A stretch of DNA of 64,000 nucleotides from Romboutsia weinsteinii. GTDB lineage: Bacteria; Bacillota; Clostridia; Peptostreptococcales; Peptostreptococcaceae. The translations under genes were made by a program, and so were the position numbers. The stretch is from positions 98,536 to 162,535 of the forward strand of contig NZ_NOJY02000005.1 of NCBI RefSeq assembly GCF_002250835.2. Direction: 5' to 3'. The notes beneath the pieces were generated by a model. It was not told where the DNA came from and made no database searches. It was given only the letters and a program-made list of their open reading frames with translations. This document shows positions 45,049 to 53,316 of this stretch, in pieces; the first letter of the stretch is position 1; the number at the start of each line of letters is the position of its first letter.

Positions 45049-45324
45049 ATGCAAGAAAACATAATAAGTTTAATAGATGAAAATGGTGTAGAAAGCCAAT
45101 TCGAAATAATACTAACTCTAGAAGCAGAAGAAAAGGAATATGCAATATTAATGCCAGTTCAAGATGAAGAAGCAGATGAAGCATTAATATTCAGAATCGA
45201 TTCTGATGAAGAAGGCGAAATATTAGTTCCATTAGAAAATGATGACGAGTATGAAACAGTTGTAGCTGTATACAATACATTAATGGAAGAAGAAGGATTA
45301 AACTACGACGAAGACGAGCAATAA
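45049..45324 (+). CDS. DUF1292 (UPF0473) protein
   Basis: A 91-aa acidic protein (YrzB type): NIISLIDENGVESQFEIILTLEAEEKEYAILMPVQ then EALIFRIDSDEEGEILVPLENDDEYETVVAVYNTLM, ending in DEDEQ. Its function is unknown. The family is regularly found with ireB and ruvX, as here. The ATG at 45049 has GAGGTGA 6 nt upstream. An in-frame ATG at 45001 would add 16 residues without a ribosome binding site. Confidence 0.92.
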   Translation: MQENIISLIDENGVESQFEIILTLEAEEKEYAILMPVQDEEADEALIFRIDSDEEGEILVPLENDDEYETVVAVYNTLMEEEGLNYDEDEQ

Positions 45325-45347
45325 TAACTAAATATTATTATATTAAT

Positions 45348-45387
45348 AAAGTCTATTTAATGATACCAACATTAGATAGGCTTTTTT
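45348..45387 (+). terminator. Terminator after the DUF1292 gene
   Basis: AAGTCTATTTAATG pairs with CATTAGATAGGCTT with two G-U pairs, then TTTTT. Confidence 0.8.
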
Positions 45388-45602
45388 AATTGTTAGGAAA
45401 TTATATCTTATTTGCTTTGTAAGTCGTTGACTATATGAACGAAATGAATTTTTAACTAGATTTATAATTATTTGTTATATATAAGTACATAAAGTTTAAA
45501 CTACTAAATATCGGGTAATAATATAGTATATAACATGTTAATAAAATATGGATAAAAATAAAAATAAAAATAAAAATAATGATAATGGAAGATTTTATAT
45601 AG
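45388..45602. other. AT-rich gap upstream of the fur-family gene
   Basis: No gene or RNA recognised. It ends in a short low-complexity stretch, four or five copies of AATAAA (about 45552-45580), next to ATGATAATGG. Confidence 0.5.
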
Positions 45603-45631
45603 TTGACAATAAGTCTATTATCAATTAAAAT
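45603..45631 (+). promoter_or_regulatory. Promoter and operator of the fur-family gene
   Basis: TTGACA at 45603-45608, 17-nt spacer, TAAAAT at 45626-45631. The -35 and spacer form a dyad, TTGACAATA-AGTC-TATTATCAA (45603-45624, 8 of 9 pairs). TTATCAATT recurs at 45645-45653. This is a candidate Fur-type autoregulatory site. Confidence 0.6.
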
Positions 45632-45671
45632 ATTTAATAAAGATTATCAATTGAAAAAGGGTGAGATTATA

Positions 45672-46109
45672 ATGAATACGATGGATATACTAAAAGAAAA
45701 ATTAAAAGAGACTGGATTTAAAATTACACCTCAAAGAAGGGCGATTATAGATATATTATTAAAAAATGATCATGCTCATTTAAGTAGTGAAGAAATATAT
45801 GACTTAGTTAGGGTTGACTGCCCAGAAATAGGTTTAGCTACAGTTTATAGAACGATGCAGTTATTAGATGAGATTGATGTAATATCTAAACTAAACTTAG
45901 ACGACGGATGTATAAGATATGAAATTAGTTTAAATAAAGAAGATTGTCATAATCATCACCATCTTATATGTAAAAAGTGCGGAAAAATAATGGAAGCTAA
46001 AGAAGATTTACTAGATACTATAGAAAAAGAAATACAAGGTCTATATAAATTTAAAATTCTAGATCATGATGTAAAGTTCTACGGATTATGTGAAGATTGT
46101 GATCAATAA
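45672..46109 (+). CDS. fur: Fur family metal-dependent regulator
   Basis: A 145-aa repressor: winged helix with KITPQRRAIIDILLKNDHAHLSSEEIYD and IGLATVYRTMQLLDE, a metal/dimer segment NHHHLICKKCGKIMEA, and a second Cys pair CEDC near the C-terminus giving a structural zinc site. CHNHHHLICKKC and the absence of PerR-specific features fit Fur best, but PerR or Zur cannot be excluded. The ATG at 45672 follows AAAGGGTGAG. The frame is open upstream to 45603, but that start would lie on the promoter. Confidence 0.88.
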   Translation: MNTMDILKEKLKETGFKITPQRRAIIDILLKNDHAHLSSEEIYDLVRVDCPEIGLATVYRTMQLLDEIDVISKLNLDDGCIRYEISLNKEDCHNHHHLICKKCGKIMEAKEDLLDTIEKEIQGLYKFKILDHDVKFYGLCEDCDQ

Positions 46110-46111
46110 TA

Positions 46112-46145
46112 AAAATATAAGTCCCCTGTGGGACTTATATTTTTA
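46112..46145. terminator. Bidirectional terminator between fur and the membrane hydrolase gene
   Basis: AAAATATAAGTCCC and GGGACTTATATTTT form a perfect 14-bp stem around CTGT. It includes the stop codon of the minus-strand gene. Confidence 0.9.
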
Positions 46146-46872
46146 TTATTGAATAAATTATACAAATAACTAGTACAATCACAAAAACTATTTCTAATAA
46201 ATTACTAAAAAAGCTACCTACCCTTAAAAACCCTAAAGAGATTTTTTTGTCACTTATGGGATAAAATAGTGGAACACCTTGTTTTGTAAATATATCTCCT
46301 AAAAACATATGACTTGCATAGCTTATAGTTCCAAAAAAGGATAAATTGGATATATTAGTTAGTAGCTCTATTTGTTTTAATAAAAAGTATATTATTATTA
46401 TTGAAAACATACTGTGCGAAAAACTTCTATGTTTCATCCAAGGGAAAGTAGCCAACATAAGGCAAAAAATTATAAAATATATTGGGATTTTTACGAAGTA
46501 TAAACACGTGGCTAATAATATAAAAATTAAAGATAGAAATACTTTTCTTAGCAAATTATGTGTTAATTTAGATTCTATAACAAAGATAGCTATAAAAGTT
46601 ATTATAGAACTAAAGTAAAAATTATTATTTATTTTTATTGATATAAAGAAGATTGCTATATTAGTTGTGTATATTATTATTTTATATATGAACTTAGAAA
46701 TATTTTTTTTGAAAAAAAAATCTGAAACTATTGAGTTAGGTTCATCTAAGTCGGGTAATAATGAAAAAATAGCAGAAATCATAAGACTAAATAAGGAAAT
46801 AGGAACCTTGAAGATTATAGATGCTTGTATTGAAGCTAATATACCTATTGTACAATGAGTTTTTCCTCTCAT
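46135..46872 (-). CDS. Metal-dependent membrane hydrolase, YdjM/LexA-binding family
   Basis: A 245-aa integral membrane protein with seven or so helices. MRGKTHCTIGI at the N-terminus, LLPDLDEPNSIVS near residue 38, and KHRSFSHSMFS in the middle match the YdjM family of putative metal-dependent hydrolases, where His and Asp of these segments would bind metal. The substrate is unknown. The name LexA-binding comes from SOS control in E. coli, and no LexA box was seen here. The ATG follows AGGAGGATAT. It is convergent with fur. Confidence 0.88.
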   Translation of the reverse strand: MRGKTHCTIGILASIQASIIFKVPISLFSLMISAIFSLLPDLDEPNSIVSDFFFKKNISKFIYKIIIYTTNIAIFFISIKINNNFYFSSIITFIAIFVIESKLTHNLLRKVFLSLIFILLATCLYFVKIPIYFIIFCLMLATFPWMKHRSFSHSMFSIIIIYFLLKQIELLTNISNLSFFGTISYASHMFLGDIFTKQGVPLFYPISDKKISLGFLRVGSFFSNLLEIVFVIVLVICIIYSIIKI

Positions 46873-47102
46873 ATATCCTCCTAATATATACCAAAAAATG
46901 GATTAATATATTCAGAGAATATCAAATTAATATAGGTTTGTCAAAACAATACATTAAATGTATTTTAAATATAGCTTAAAATATAATAAGAATTATGGTA
47001 CAATGATAATAACTGGTAAAGAGTGCGCGATTTGATATTATTTAAAATTATAGAACGTGGTTTGGTTTTTTAAAACTGAATAGACAGAAGGAGATGATGC
47101 AA

Positions 47103-48773
47103 TTGTTCAAGAATAACACCAATAAAATAAAAGTCATGGCTTTAGGCGGACTTAATGAAATTGGGAAAAATATGACGGTTATTGAATACAAAGATGAGAT
47201 AATTGTAATTGATGCGGGGTTAAGTTTTCCTGAAGAAGATATGTTAGGGGTAGATATAGTTATACCGGATATAACTTATTTAATGAAAAATAAGGATAAG
47301 ATAAAAGGTATATTTATCACACATGGTCACGAGGATCATATAGGAGCTCTTCCTTATATATTAAAGAAGATAAATGTACCTGTATACGGGGCTAAACTTA
47401 GTATAGGACTTATACAAGTTAAATTAAAAGAACATAAGCTTAACAATGTTAAGTTAAATGTTGTAACTCCTAGACAAGTTATAAAACTTAATAACTTTGA
47501 AGTAGAATTTATAAAGAATAATCATAGTATACCAGATGCTTGTTCTATAGCTGTTCATACAGATCAAGGTATAATATATCACACAGGAGATTTTAAGATT
47601 GATTTAACACCTATTGATGGTGATGTTATGGACATTCATAGAATATGTGAATTAAGCAATGAGGGAGTACTTTTAATGTTAGCTGATAGTACTAACGTTG
47701 GAAGAAGTGGATATACTATGTCAGAAAAAACTGTGGGTGCAGGACTAGATGATTTATTTAGAAAAGCAAACAACAGTAGGATAATAGTAGCTACTTTCTC
47801 ATCTAATATACACAGACTTCAACAAATTATAAATATGGCTGAGAAGTTTAATAGAAAAGTAGCTATATCAGGTAGATCTATGATCAATGTAGTTGGTGTA
47901 TCAAGAGATTTAGGATATTTAAATATAGAAGATAAAACATTAATTGATTTAAATGATATATCTAAATATGAAGATAGCGAATTAGTTATTATAACTACAG
48001 GTACACAAGGTGAACCTATGTCAGCTTTAGCAAGAATGGCAAGCGCTGAACATAAAAAAGTAGAGATTAAAGCTGGAGATTTAGTAATAATATCAGCTCA
48101 TCCAATACCAGGGAATGAGAAATTAATATCAAGAGTAATAAATTTATTATTTGAAAAGGGTGCAGAAGTAGTATACAACGATATCGCGGATATACATGTT
48201 TCTGGTCATGCTTCTCAAGAAGAATTAAAGCTTATTCATAGGCTAGCAAAACCTAAGTTCTTTATGCCAGCTCATGGTGAGTACAGAATGTTAAAGAGAC
48301 ATGCTGAACTAGCAGAAGAGTTAGGAATGCCAAGTCAAAATATATTTGTAATGCAAACTGGAGATGTATTAGAATTAGATGCAAATTCAGCAAAGGTTGC
48401 TTCTCGTATACCAACTGGAAACGTATTAGTTGATGGATTAGGTGTAGGAGATGTTGGAAATATTGTTTTAAGAGACAGAAAACATTTATCAGAAGATGGA
48501 TTAATGATAGTAGTAGTAACTATATCAAAAGAAGATGGAACAGTTTTAGCAGGTCCAGATATTATATCAAGAGGATTTGTATATGTAAGAGAATCTGAGG
48601 ACTTAATGGATGGAGCTAAGGGAATAATTAAGCAAGTTTTAAAAGACTGTGAAGAAAAGAACATAAAAGAATGGGCATACTTAAAGAATAATATAAAAGA
48701 AAATCTTAAAGAATACCTATACCAAAGAACTAAGAGAAATCCAATGATACTTCCTATAATAATGGAGGTATAA
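47103..48773 (+). CDS. rnj: Ribonuclease J
   Basis: An endo/5'-exoribonuclease central to RNA decay in Firmicutes. The 556-aa protein has a metallo-beta-lactamase/beta-CASP fold: THGHEDHIGALPYIL near residue 72 (Zn ligands), HTGDFKID, the beta-CASP motifs and SGHASQEELK, PAHGEYRM, and a C-terminal domain. I prefer TTG at 47103 (MFKNNTNKIKVMALGG), 9 nt after AAGGAG. The ATGs at 47094 and 47097 sit 0-3 nt from that site. It has its own leader with a TGG-TACAAT extended -10 about 90 nt upstream. Confidence 0.94.
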   Translation: MFKNNTNKIKVMALGGLNEIGKNMTVIEYKDEIIVIDAGLSFPEEDMLGVDIVIPDITYLMKNKDKIKGIFITHGHEDHIGALPYILKKINVPVYGAKLSIGLIQVKLKEHKLNNVKLNVVTPRQVIKLNNFEVEFIKNNHSIPDACSIAVHTDQGIIYHTGDFKIDLTPIDGDVMDIHRICELSNEGVLLMLADSTNVGRSGYTMSEKTVGAGLDDLFRKANNSRIIVATFSSNIHRLQQIINMAEKFNRKVAISGRSMINVVGVSRDLGYLNIEDKTLIDLNDISKYEDSELVIITTGTQGEPMSALARMASAEHKKVEIKAGDLVIISAHPIPGNEKLISRVINLLFEKGAEVVYNDIADIHVSGHASQEELKLIHRLAKPKFFMPAHGEYRMLKRHAELAEELGMPSQNIFVMQTGDVLELDANSAKVASRIPTGNVLVDGLGVGDVGNIVLRDRKHLSEDGLMIVVVTISKEDGTVLAGPDIISRGFVYVRESEDLMDGAKGIIKQVLKDCEEKNIKEWAYLKNNIKENLKEYLYQRTKRNPMILPIIMEV

Positions 48774-48779
48774 TATATA

Positions 48780-48817
48780 AAGATTGAATATAATTTATTA
48801 TATTCAATCTTTTTTTA
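48780..48817 (+). terminator. Terminator after RNase J gene
   Basis: Perfect 14-bp stem AAGATTGAATATAA / TTATATTCAATCTT with a 4-nt loop and a long T run. Confidence 0.9.
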
Positions 48818-48832
48818 TTATAATGGATTATA

Positions 48833-48903
48833 GCTTATCAAGTAATATGTAAGTTTAATTCTAATTACTTTGTTTAAGAATGTGCTTATCACGTAATAAG
48901 TTT
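48833..48903 (+). repeat. Imperfect direct repeat upstream of ylbF
   Basis: GCTTATCAAGTAATATGTAAGTTT (split: GCTTATCAAGTAATA at 48833 onward) recurs as GCTTATCACGTAATA at 48884 onward, 51 nt apart, both followed by AGTTT. Within 127 bp of non-coding DNA it may be regulatory or a chance duplication. Confidence 0.4.
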
Positions 48904-48944
48904 CTTTTTCATGCACAGCTTAAAGATATTTTTAGGAGGTATTT

Positions 48945-49280
48945 ATGGGGGTATATGATACAGCTACTAAGTTAGCTAGTGAAATAAAAAATAGCAAGGA
49001 ATATAAAGATTTTAGAAGGTCTATGAAAGAAGTAAAGAGAGATAAAAACTGTGAAGAGTTATTAAAAGCGTATAGATCATCTCAAGTTGAGCTACAAGCC
49101 CATATGATTCAAAGAAAAGAGATAGATAAGAAGACAAAGAAAAGAATAGAAGATACACAGAAAAAGGTAAGTAATAACAAAAAATTAATTAATTACCTAA
49201 ATAATGAACAGAAATTTACACAACTTATGAATAATATAAATAATATTATAGGTAAAACAGTAGAAAAGGATTATGAATAA
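48945..49280 (+). CDS. YlbF family regulator
   Basis: A 111-aa all-helical protein with the YlbF/YmcA pattern: VYDTATKLASEIKNSKEYKDFRRSMKEVKRD, then a long helix and NEQKFTQLMNNINNIIGKTV. In B. subtilis YlbF, YmcA and YaaT form a complex that steers RNase Y processing, competence and sporulation. Location directly after RNase J fits a role in RNA decay (inference). The ATG follows AGGAGGTATTT. Confidence 0.88.
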   Translation: MGVYDTATKLASEIKNSKEYKDFRRSMKEVKRDKNCEELLKAYRSSQVELQAHMIQRKEIDKKTKKRIEDTQKKVSNNKKLINYLNNEQKFTQLMNNINNIIGKTVEKDYE

Positions 49281-49303
49281 TAAAATAATTTAGGAGACAT
49301 AAG

Positions 49304-49591
49304 ATGATAATACTAATGATGAAGATACACTTAAGGGCAAACTGGGTTCATTCATTAAAAGAAAAGAGAATGGTTGTAAAGAGTTTAGTAAAAAGATTAC
49401 AAAATGCGTTTAATATATCAGTAATGGAAGTGGAAAATCAAGATCTTCATCAGAGGATAACAATTGGAATCTGTGGTGTGAATCTTGATAAAGGCCAATG
49501 TGACTCTTCAATAGAAAAGATAATTTACTTTATTGAAAATAATACTGATGCAGAAATAATAGAAATAGAAGAAGATGTAACTAAGTTCTAA
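49304..49591 (+). CDS. DUF503 (YlxP-like) protein
   Basis: A 95-aa alpha-beta protein with the DUF503 pattern: MKIHLRANWVHSLKEKRMVVKSLVKRLQNAFNISVMEVENQDLHQRITIGICGV and a C-terminal IIEIEEDV. The family is related to the ferredoxin-like fold, and YlxP lies in the nusA-infB-rbfA operon in Bacillus. Its function is unknown. Start ATG follows TAGGAGACATAAG, 23 bp after ylbF. Confidence 0.88.
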   Translation: MIILMMKIHLRANWVHSLKEKRMVVKSLVKRLQNAFNISVMEVENQDLHQRITIGICGVNLDKGQCDSSIEKIIYFIENNTDAEIIEIEEDVTKF

Positions 49592-49674
49592 TTATAATGT
49601 AAAAAATACCAATAATAAATCTACCATATTAGTAAAAAATAACTATATGAAAAATAATATACAGGAGGACTAAT

Positions 49675-49887
49675 ATGGCTGATAGAATGGTAGATAAAAA
49701 CGCAAGAATAGCTTTAAAACAAATGAGAATGGAAATAGCAGGTGATTATGGTATGAATTATGAGGATGCATTTGAGATAATTGAAAACGCAAGTACTAAT
49801 GGAGTATTAGCCAATCATTTTAAAAAACTTGAGACTAAAAAGAAATTAGGTGAAAGTATATCTACCCTATCGAATAAAAAGATGTAA
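49675..49887 (+). CDS. Divergent alpha/beta-type small acid-soluble spore protein
   Basis: A 70-aa protein. ARIALKQMRMEIAGDYGMNYEDAF matches the first half of alpha/beta SASPs, with EIAGD in place of the usual germination-protease recognition E-[IF]-A-[SN]-E. The second half keeps a Gly followed by a basic helix and a late GESIS but lacks the full GGxxV signature. SASPs coat and protect spore DNA. From memory, C. difficile has a minor SASP in the same place beside dacF. CATATTA at 49625-49631 fits a sigma-G -10, with no good -35. Confidence 0.75.
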   Translation: MADRMVDKNARIALKQMRMEIAGDYGMNYEDAFEIIENASTNGVLANHFKKLETKKKLGESISTLSNKKM

Positions 49888-49930
49888 GTGTGGGAAAATA
49901 TATACAAATAAAACTTAAGAGGTGACAACG

Positions 49931-51082
49931 ATGAAAAAATTGGCTAGCATACTGGTGGCTATAGCATTTATAGCTACGCCTATGAGTACGGCTTTTGCAA
50001 CTGGAGAAAATGCACCATTAAATTTATCTTCAAAATCTGCAATTTTAATGGATATAGGGAGTGGTAAAATTCTTTTTGAAAAAAATTCTCATGAGAAATT
50101 ACCACCTGCAAGTGTAACAAAAGTAATGACAATGCTACTTATTTGTGAAGCAGTAGATTCAGGAAAATTAAAACTTGATGACACAGTTCAAGTAAGTGAG
50201 ACTGCATCTAGTATGGGAGGAAGTCAAATATTTTTAGAGCCAGGTGAAACTCAAAAAGTGGATGATTTACTAAAAGGTATTGCAGTAGCATCAGCTAATG
50301 ATGCTTGTGTAGCAATGGCAGAACATATAGGTGGAAGTGTTGAAGGTTTTGTTGATATGATGAATTCAAAAGCAAAAGATTTAGACATGAAGGATACTCA
50401 CTTTGCAAATACTAATGGTCTTCCTATAGATAATCACTATACCTCAGCACATGATATAGCGATAATGTCAAAGGAATTATTAAAACATGATATGATAAGT
50501 AAATACTTAACAACATGGATGGACCAGATAGTAGTTGGAAAAAAACAAGCAACAATAGGTCTTGCAAATACTAACAAAATGATAAAGCATTATCAGGGAG
50601 CAACAGGAGTTAAGACAGGGTTTACACAAGAAGCGAAGTATTGTCTGTCAGCAGCAGCAAAAAGAGGAGAGACACATTTAGTAGCAGCAACTCTTGGAGC
50701 ACCAACTTCTCCTGAGAGATTTAAAGATGCTTCTAATCTTTTAAATTATGGATTTGCAAATTATGAAAGTGTAAAATTATGTGCAAAAGATGATAAAATT
50801 GCAACTCTTACTTTAGATAAAGCAGAAGATAATAAGGTTACTTTGGTTGCTAAAGAAGATTTAAGTGTTCTTATTAAAAAAGGTGACGCAAAAGATTTTA
50901 CTAGAAAGATAAAAGTAACTGAAAATCCTACTATACCTGTTAAAAAGGGAACTACACTTGGAACAATTGAAATATATCAAAAGGACAATCTTGTAGGTAA
51001 GGCTGATTTAGTTAACACTAAAGATATAAATAAAGCTAGTTACTTACAAATGCTTCAAAGACTTATAGATAATATGATATAA
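49931..51082 (+). CDS. dacF: D-alanyl-D-alanine carboxypeptidase DacF
   Basis: A low-molecular-weight penicillin-binding protein trimming peptidoglycan stem peptides. The 383-aa protein has a signal peptide (residues 1-23, ending AFA), an S11 peptidase domain with SxxK in PPASVTKVM near residue 58, SAN in VASANDAC near 121, and KTG in VKTGFTQEAKYC near 222, and a C-terminal beta domain with an amphipathic end for membrane association. The ATG at 49931 follows GAGGTGACAACG. A GTG at 49922 overlaps that site. The SASP upstream suggests a sporulation link. Confidence 0.93.
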   Translation: MKKLASILVAIAFIATPMSTAFATGENAPLNLSSKSAILMDIGSGKILFEKNSHEKLPPASVTKVMTMLLICEAVDSGKLKLDDTVQVSETASSMGGSQIFLEPGETQKVDDLLKGIAVASANDACVAMAEHIGGSVEGFVDMMNSKAKDLDMKDTHFANTNGLPIDNHYTSAHDIAIMSKELLKHDMISKYLTTWMDQIVVGKKQATIGLANTNKMIKHYQGATGVKTGFTQEAKYCLSAAAKRGETHLVAATLGAPTSPERFKDASNLLNYGFANYESVKLCAKDDKIATLTLDKAEDNKVTLVAKEDLSVLIKKGDAKDFTRKIKVTENPTIPVKKGTTLGTIEIYQKDNLVGKADLVNTKDINKASYLQMLQRLIDNMI

Positions 51083-51084
51083 AT

Positions 51085-51135
51085 AAAAAGAGAAGTATAT
51101 AGCCAGAACAAGGCTTATACTTCTCTTTTTATTTT
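51085..51135 (+). terminator. Terminator after dacF
   Basis: AAAAGAGAAGTATA and TATACTTCTCTTTT, extended inward by AGCC/GGCT, followed by TATTTTG. Confidence 0.9.
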
Positions 51136-51149
51136 GTAAAATAATTTAC

Positions 51150-51212
51150 TAATACTATTATACCATTTATAAATATTTTGATTATATATTTATAAATGGT
51201 ATAATAGTATTA
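51150..51212. repeat. 27-bp perfect inverted repeat holding mirror-image -10 boxes
   Basis: Arms 51150-51176 and 51186-51212 are exact reverse complements with a 9-nt spacer. Each carries TATAAT reading outward: plus strand at 51200-51205, with TTGATT at 51178-51183 (16-nt spacer), and the mirror copy at 51157-51162 on minus. The plus one should drive the M50 protease gene. Confidence 0.8.
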
Positions 51213-51238
51213 AAAAAGTAATTTAGGAGAGAAAATAT

Positions 51239-51841
51239 ATGTTTAATTTAAGTTTAAGTGAGATATTAGTAAGCTTAGTCGCTATAGCAATAGCTATATC
51301 TGTACATGAGTTTGGTCATGCATATGCAGCCCATTTATTAGGTGATGATACTGCTAAGTATGATGGAAGGATGACGTTAAATCCAGCTAGACATGTAGAC
51401 CCAGTAGGGCTTATAACAATGCTTTTCTTTAGAATAGGTTGGGCAAAACCAGTACCAGTTAACCCGAACAACTTCAAAAATTATAAAATTGGAAATTTAT
51501 TAGTCTCATTGGCTGGTGTAATATGTAATGTGATTACGGCTATAATATGTGTGATAATAAATAGAAAAGTAAATTTCTATGCTATAAACATGATAGCACA
51601 GATGACTTTAGTATATAACTTAGGATTTGCAGCATTTAACTTACTTCCAATACCACCTTTAGATGGATGGGGAGTAATATCTACATTTATACCATATAAG
51701 TATTATGAAGCTGTATACAAGTATGAGAGTTATAGTACTATATTATTACTGTTATTAATATTTACTAACACATATTCTTATATAGTAGGACCGATACACA
51801 GTTTTTTAGTAAAGATAGTATTTATGTTTGCGGGAATTTAG
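51239..51841 (+). CDS. Site-2 protease family (M50) membrane metalloprotease
   Basis: A 200-aa integral membrane protease of the short bacterial S2P type, with about five helices. The zinc motif SVHEFGHAYAAHLLGD is near residue 22, and the third ligand lies in NLLPIPPLDGW near residue 140. It has no PDZ domain, unlike RseP. The family is widely found beside scpA/scpB in Firmicutes, as here. The substrate is unknown. ATG follows TAGGAGAGAAAATAT. The inverted-repeat promoter lies just upstream. Confidence 0.92.
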   Translation: MFNLSLSEILVSLVAIAIAISVHEFGHAYAAHLLGDDTAKYDGRMTLNPARHVDPVGLITMLFFRIGWAKPVPVNPNNFKNYKIGNLLVSLAGVICNVITAIICVIINRKVNFYAINMIAQMTLVYNLGFAAFNLLPIPPLDGWGVISTFIPYKYYEAVYKYESYSTILLLLLIFTNTYSYIVGPIHSFLVKIVFMFAGI

Positions 51842-51868
51842 AATCAAACAAAATTAAGAGGTATTTGA

Positions 51869-52597
51869 ATGAAGTATAATATACAATTACAAGTTTATGA
51901 AGGACCGCTAGATTTATTATATGATTTAATATCTAAACAAAAAATAGATATAAAAGATATCTCCATTTCTGAGATAACAAAGCAATACCTTAAGTATTTG
52001 GATTTGTTAGAAAAAATGGATTTAGAAATAACTAGTGAATTTATTACAATGGCATCTAAACTTCTTGAGATAAAATCTAGATATTTATTATATAAGCAAA
52101 AAGATGATGAAGAAGAGGAAGATCCAAGATTAGAGCTTATGGAGAAGTTAGAGGAATACAAAAAGTTTAAGATAGCTTCTCAAGATATAAAAGAAAATGT
52201 TAGTTATATAAATGAAAGATTCTATAGAAATAAAGAAGAAATAGTAGTTGATGAAAAAATAGATTTAGACGATATATCTATAGAAGCAATAAAAAACATA
52301 TTGCCTTATATATTTAAGGTAAGAATAAGTGAAGAGAAAACAACAAATAATGATGAAAAATTAAATAAAATAGTTAGGGGAAGAATAATATCTGTTGAAG
52401 AAAAAATGACAGAGCTAAGGACTATTTTAGAGGAAAATCAAGAATTTATGTTCACTAAGATTATTAATAATTGTGATAAAGATGAAGTAATAGCTACATT
52501 CTTGTCTATATTAGAGCTTATTAAAGCTAAGGAAATAGTAGTTATTCAAGATATATTCTTTGATGACATTATAATAAAGAAAGGCTCGGAGATGTAA
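51869..52597 (+). CDS. scpA: Segregation and condensation protein A
   Basis: The kleisin subunit bridging the SMC heads. The 242-aa protein has the N-terminal motif VYEGPLDLLYDLISKQKIDIKDI, MASKLLEIKSRYLL, and a C-terminal winged helix. The middle region is acidic and likely disordered (DDEEEEDPRLE). The ATG follows TTAAGAGGTATTTGA. It is 1 bp from scpB, so the two are coupled. Partner Smc is encoded at 3.8-7.4 kb. Confidence 0.95.
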   Translation: MKYNIQLQVYEGPLDLLYDLISKQKIDIKDISISEITKQYLKYLDLLEKMDLEITSEFITMASKLLEIKSRYLLYKQKDDEEEEDPRLELMEKLEEYKKFKIASQDIKENVSYINERFYRNKEEIVVDEKIDLDDISIEAIKNILPYIFKVRISEEKTTNNDEKLNKIVRGRIISVEEKMTELRTILEENQEFMFTKIINNCDKDEVIATFLSILELIKAKEIVVIQDIFFDDIIIKKGSEM

Positions 52598-52598
52598 C

Positions 52599-53132
52599 AT
52601 GAAACGTGAAGATATAAAACATATTATTGAGGCAATTTTATTTGCTTATGGTGAGCCTATAAGCATAAAAGAGCTTAACTATATAGTAAATGAAGATCTA
52701 TCATCTAAAGAAATAGAATATATGATAAATATTCTTATCGAAGAATACAAAGAGCAAAATAGAGGAGTACAGATAATAAAGCTTGAGAATAAATATCAGA
52801 TGTGTACAAATAAGGATTATGCAGGATATATAAAGAAAGTTCTTGAGCCAAAGAAAAAGAAGACACTTAGTCAAGCAACTCTAGAAACTCTTACTATAAT
52901 TGCATATAAGCAACCTATTACTAAAATAGAAATAGAAAATATAAGAGGTGTAAAGTGCGATAAAGTACTTCAGACTCTATTAGAAAATGATCTTATAAGA
53001 GAAGCTGGAAGGCTTAATAAAATAGGGAAGCCTATAATATATAAGACTACAAATGAGTTTTTAAAGCTAATAAATATAGAAAAATTAGAAGATTTACCAC
53101 CACTTGAGACTTATGAAAACAGTGAATTATAA
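52599..53132 (+). CDS. scpB: Segregation and condensation protein B
   Basis: A 177-aa dimeric protein with two winged-helix domains that stabilises the kleisin ScpA on Smc. Typical segments are DIKHIIEAILFAYGEPISIKEL, NRGVQIIKLENKYQM, and SQATLETLTIIAYKQPITKIEIENIRGV, and the final RLNKIGKPIIYKTTNEFL. It is followed by a terminator, which closes the M50-scpA-scpB unit. Confidence 0.95.
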   Translation: MKREDIKHIIEAILFAYGEPISIKELNYIVNEDLSSKEIEYMINILIEEYKEQNRGVQIIKLENKYQMCTNKDYAGYIKKVLEPKKKKTLSQATLETLTIIAYKQPITKIEIENIRGVKCDKVLQTLLENDLIREAGRLNKIGKPIIYKTTNEFLKLINIEKLEDLPPLETYENSEL

Positions 53133-53139
53133 ATAATAC

Positions 53140-53186
53140 AATGGCTATATTGAGATATTAAATTATCTTAATGTAGCTATTTTTTA
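53140..53186 (+). terminator. Terminator after scpB
   Basis: AATGGCTATATTGAGATA pairs with TATCTTAATGTAGCTATT through G-U pairs, then TTTTT. Confidence 0.8.
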
Positions 53187-53316
53187 TTGTAAGGAATTAA
53201 TAATATATAGGTAGAATAATATTTTCTGTCTTAAATGATATAAAATATTTGTTGAAAATAAATATCAAGTGTGATAAGTTATTATTAGATAATATGAAAT
53301 ATATGGAGGACAGATT

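Noticed and set aside
45552..45580. Short tandem AATAAA repeats as a functional repeat array
   Set aside because: Low-complexity AT-rich sequence of this length is expected at this base composition. No coding frame is affected.
45603..45671. N-terminal extension of the Fur-family protein
   Set aside because: The frame is open but overlaps the promoter and has no ribosome binding site. Family members start near MDILKEKLKETG.
51150..51212. Invertible phase-variable promoter switch
   Set aside because: The inverted repeats are only 9 nt apart, too close for recombinase-driven inversion, and the promoters lie in the arms, not between them.
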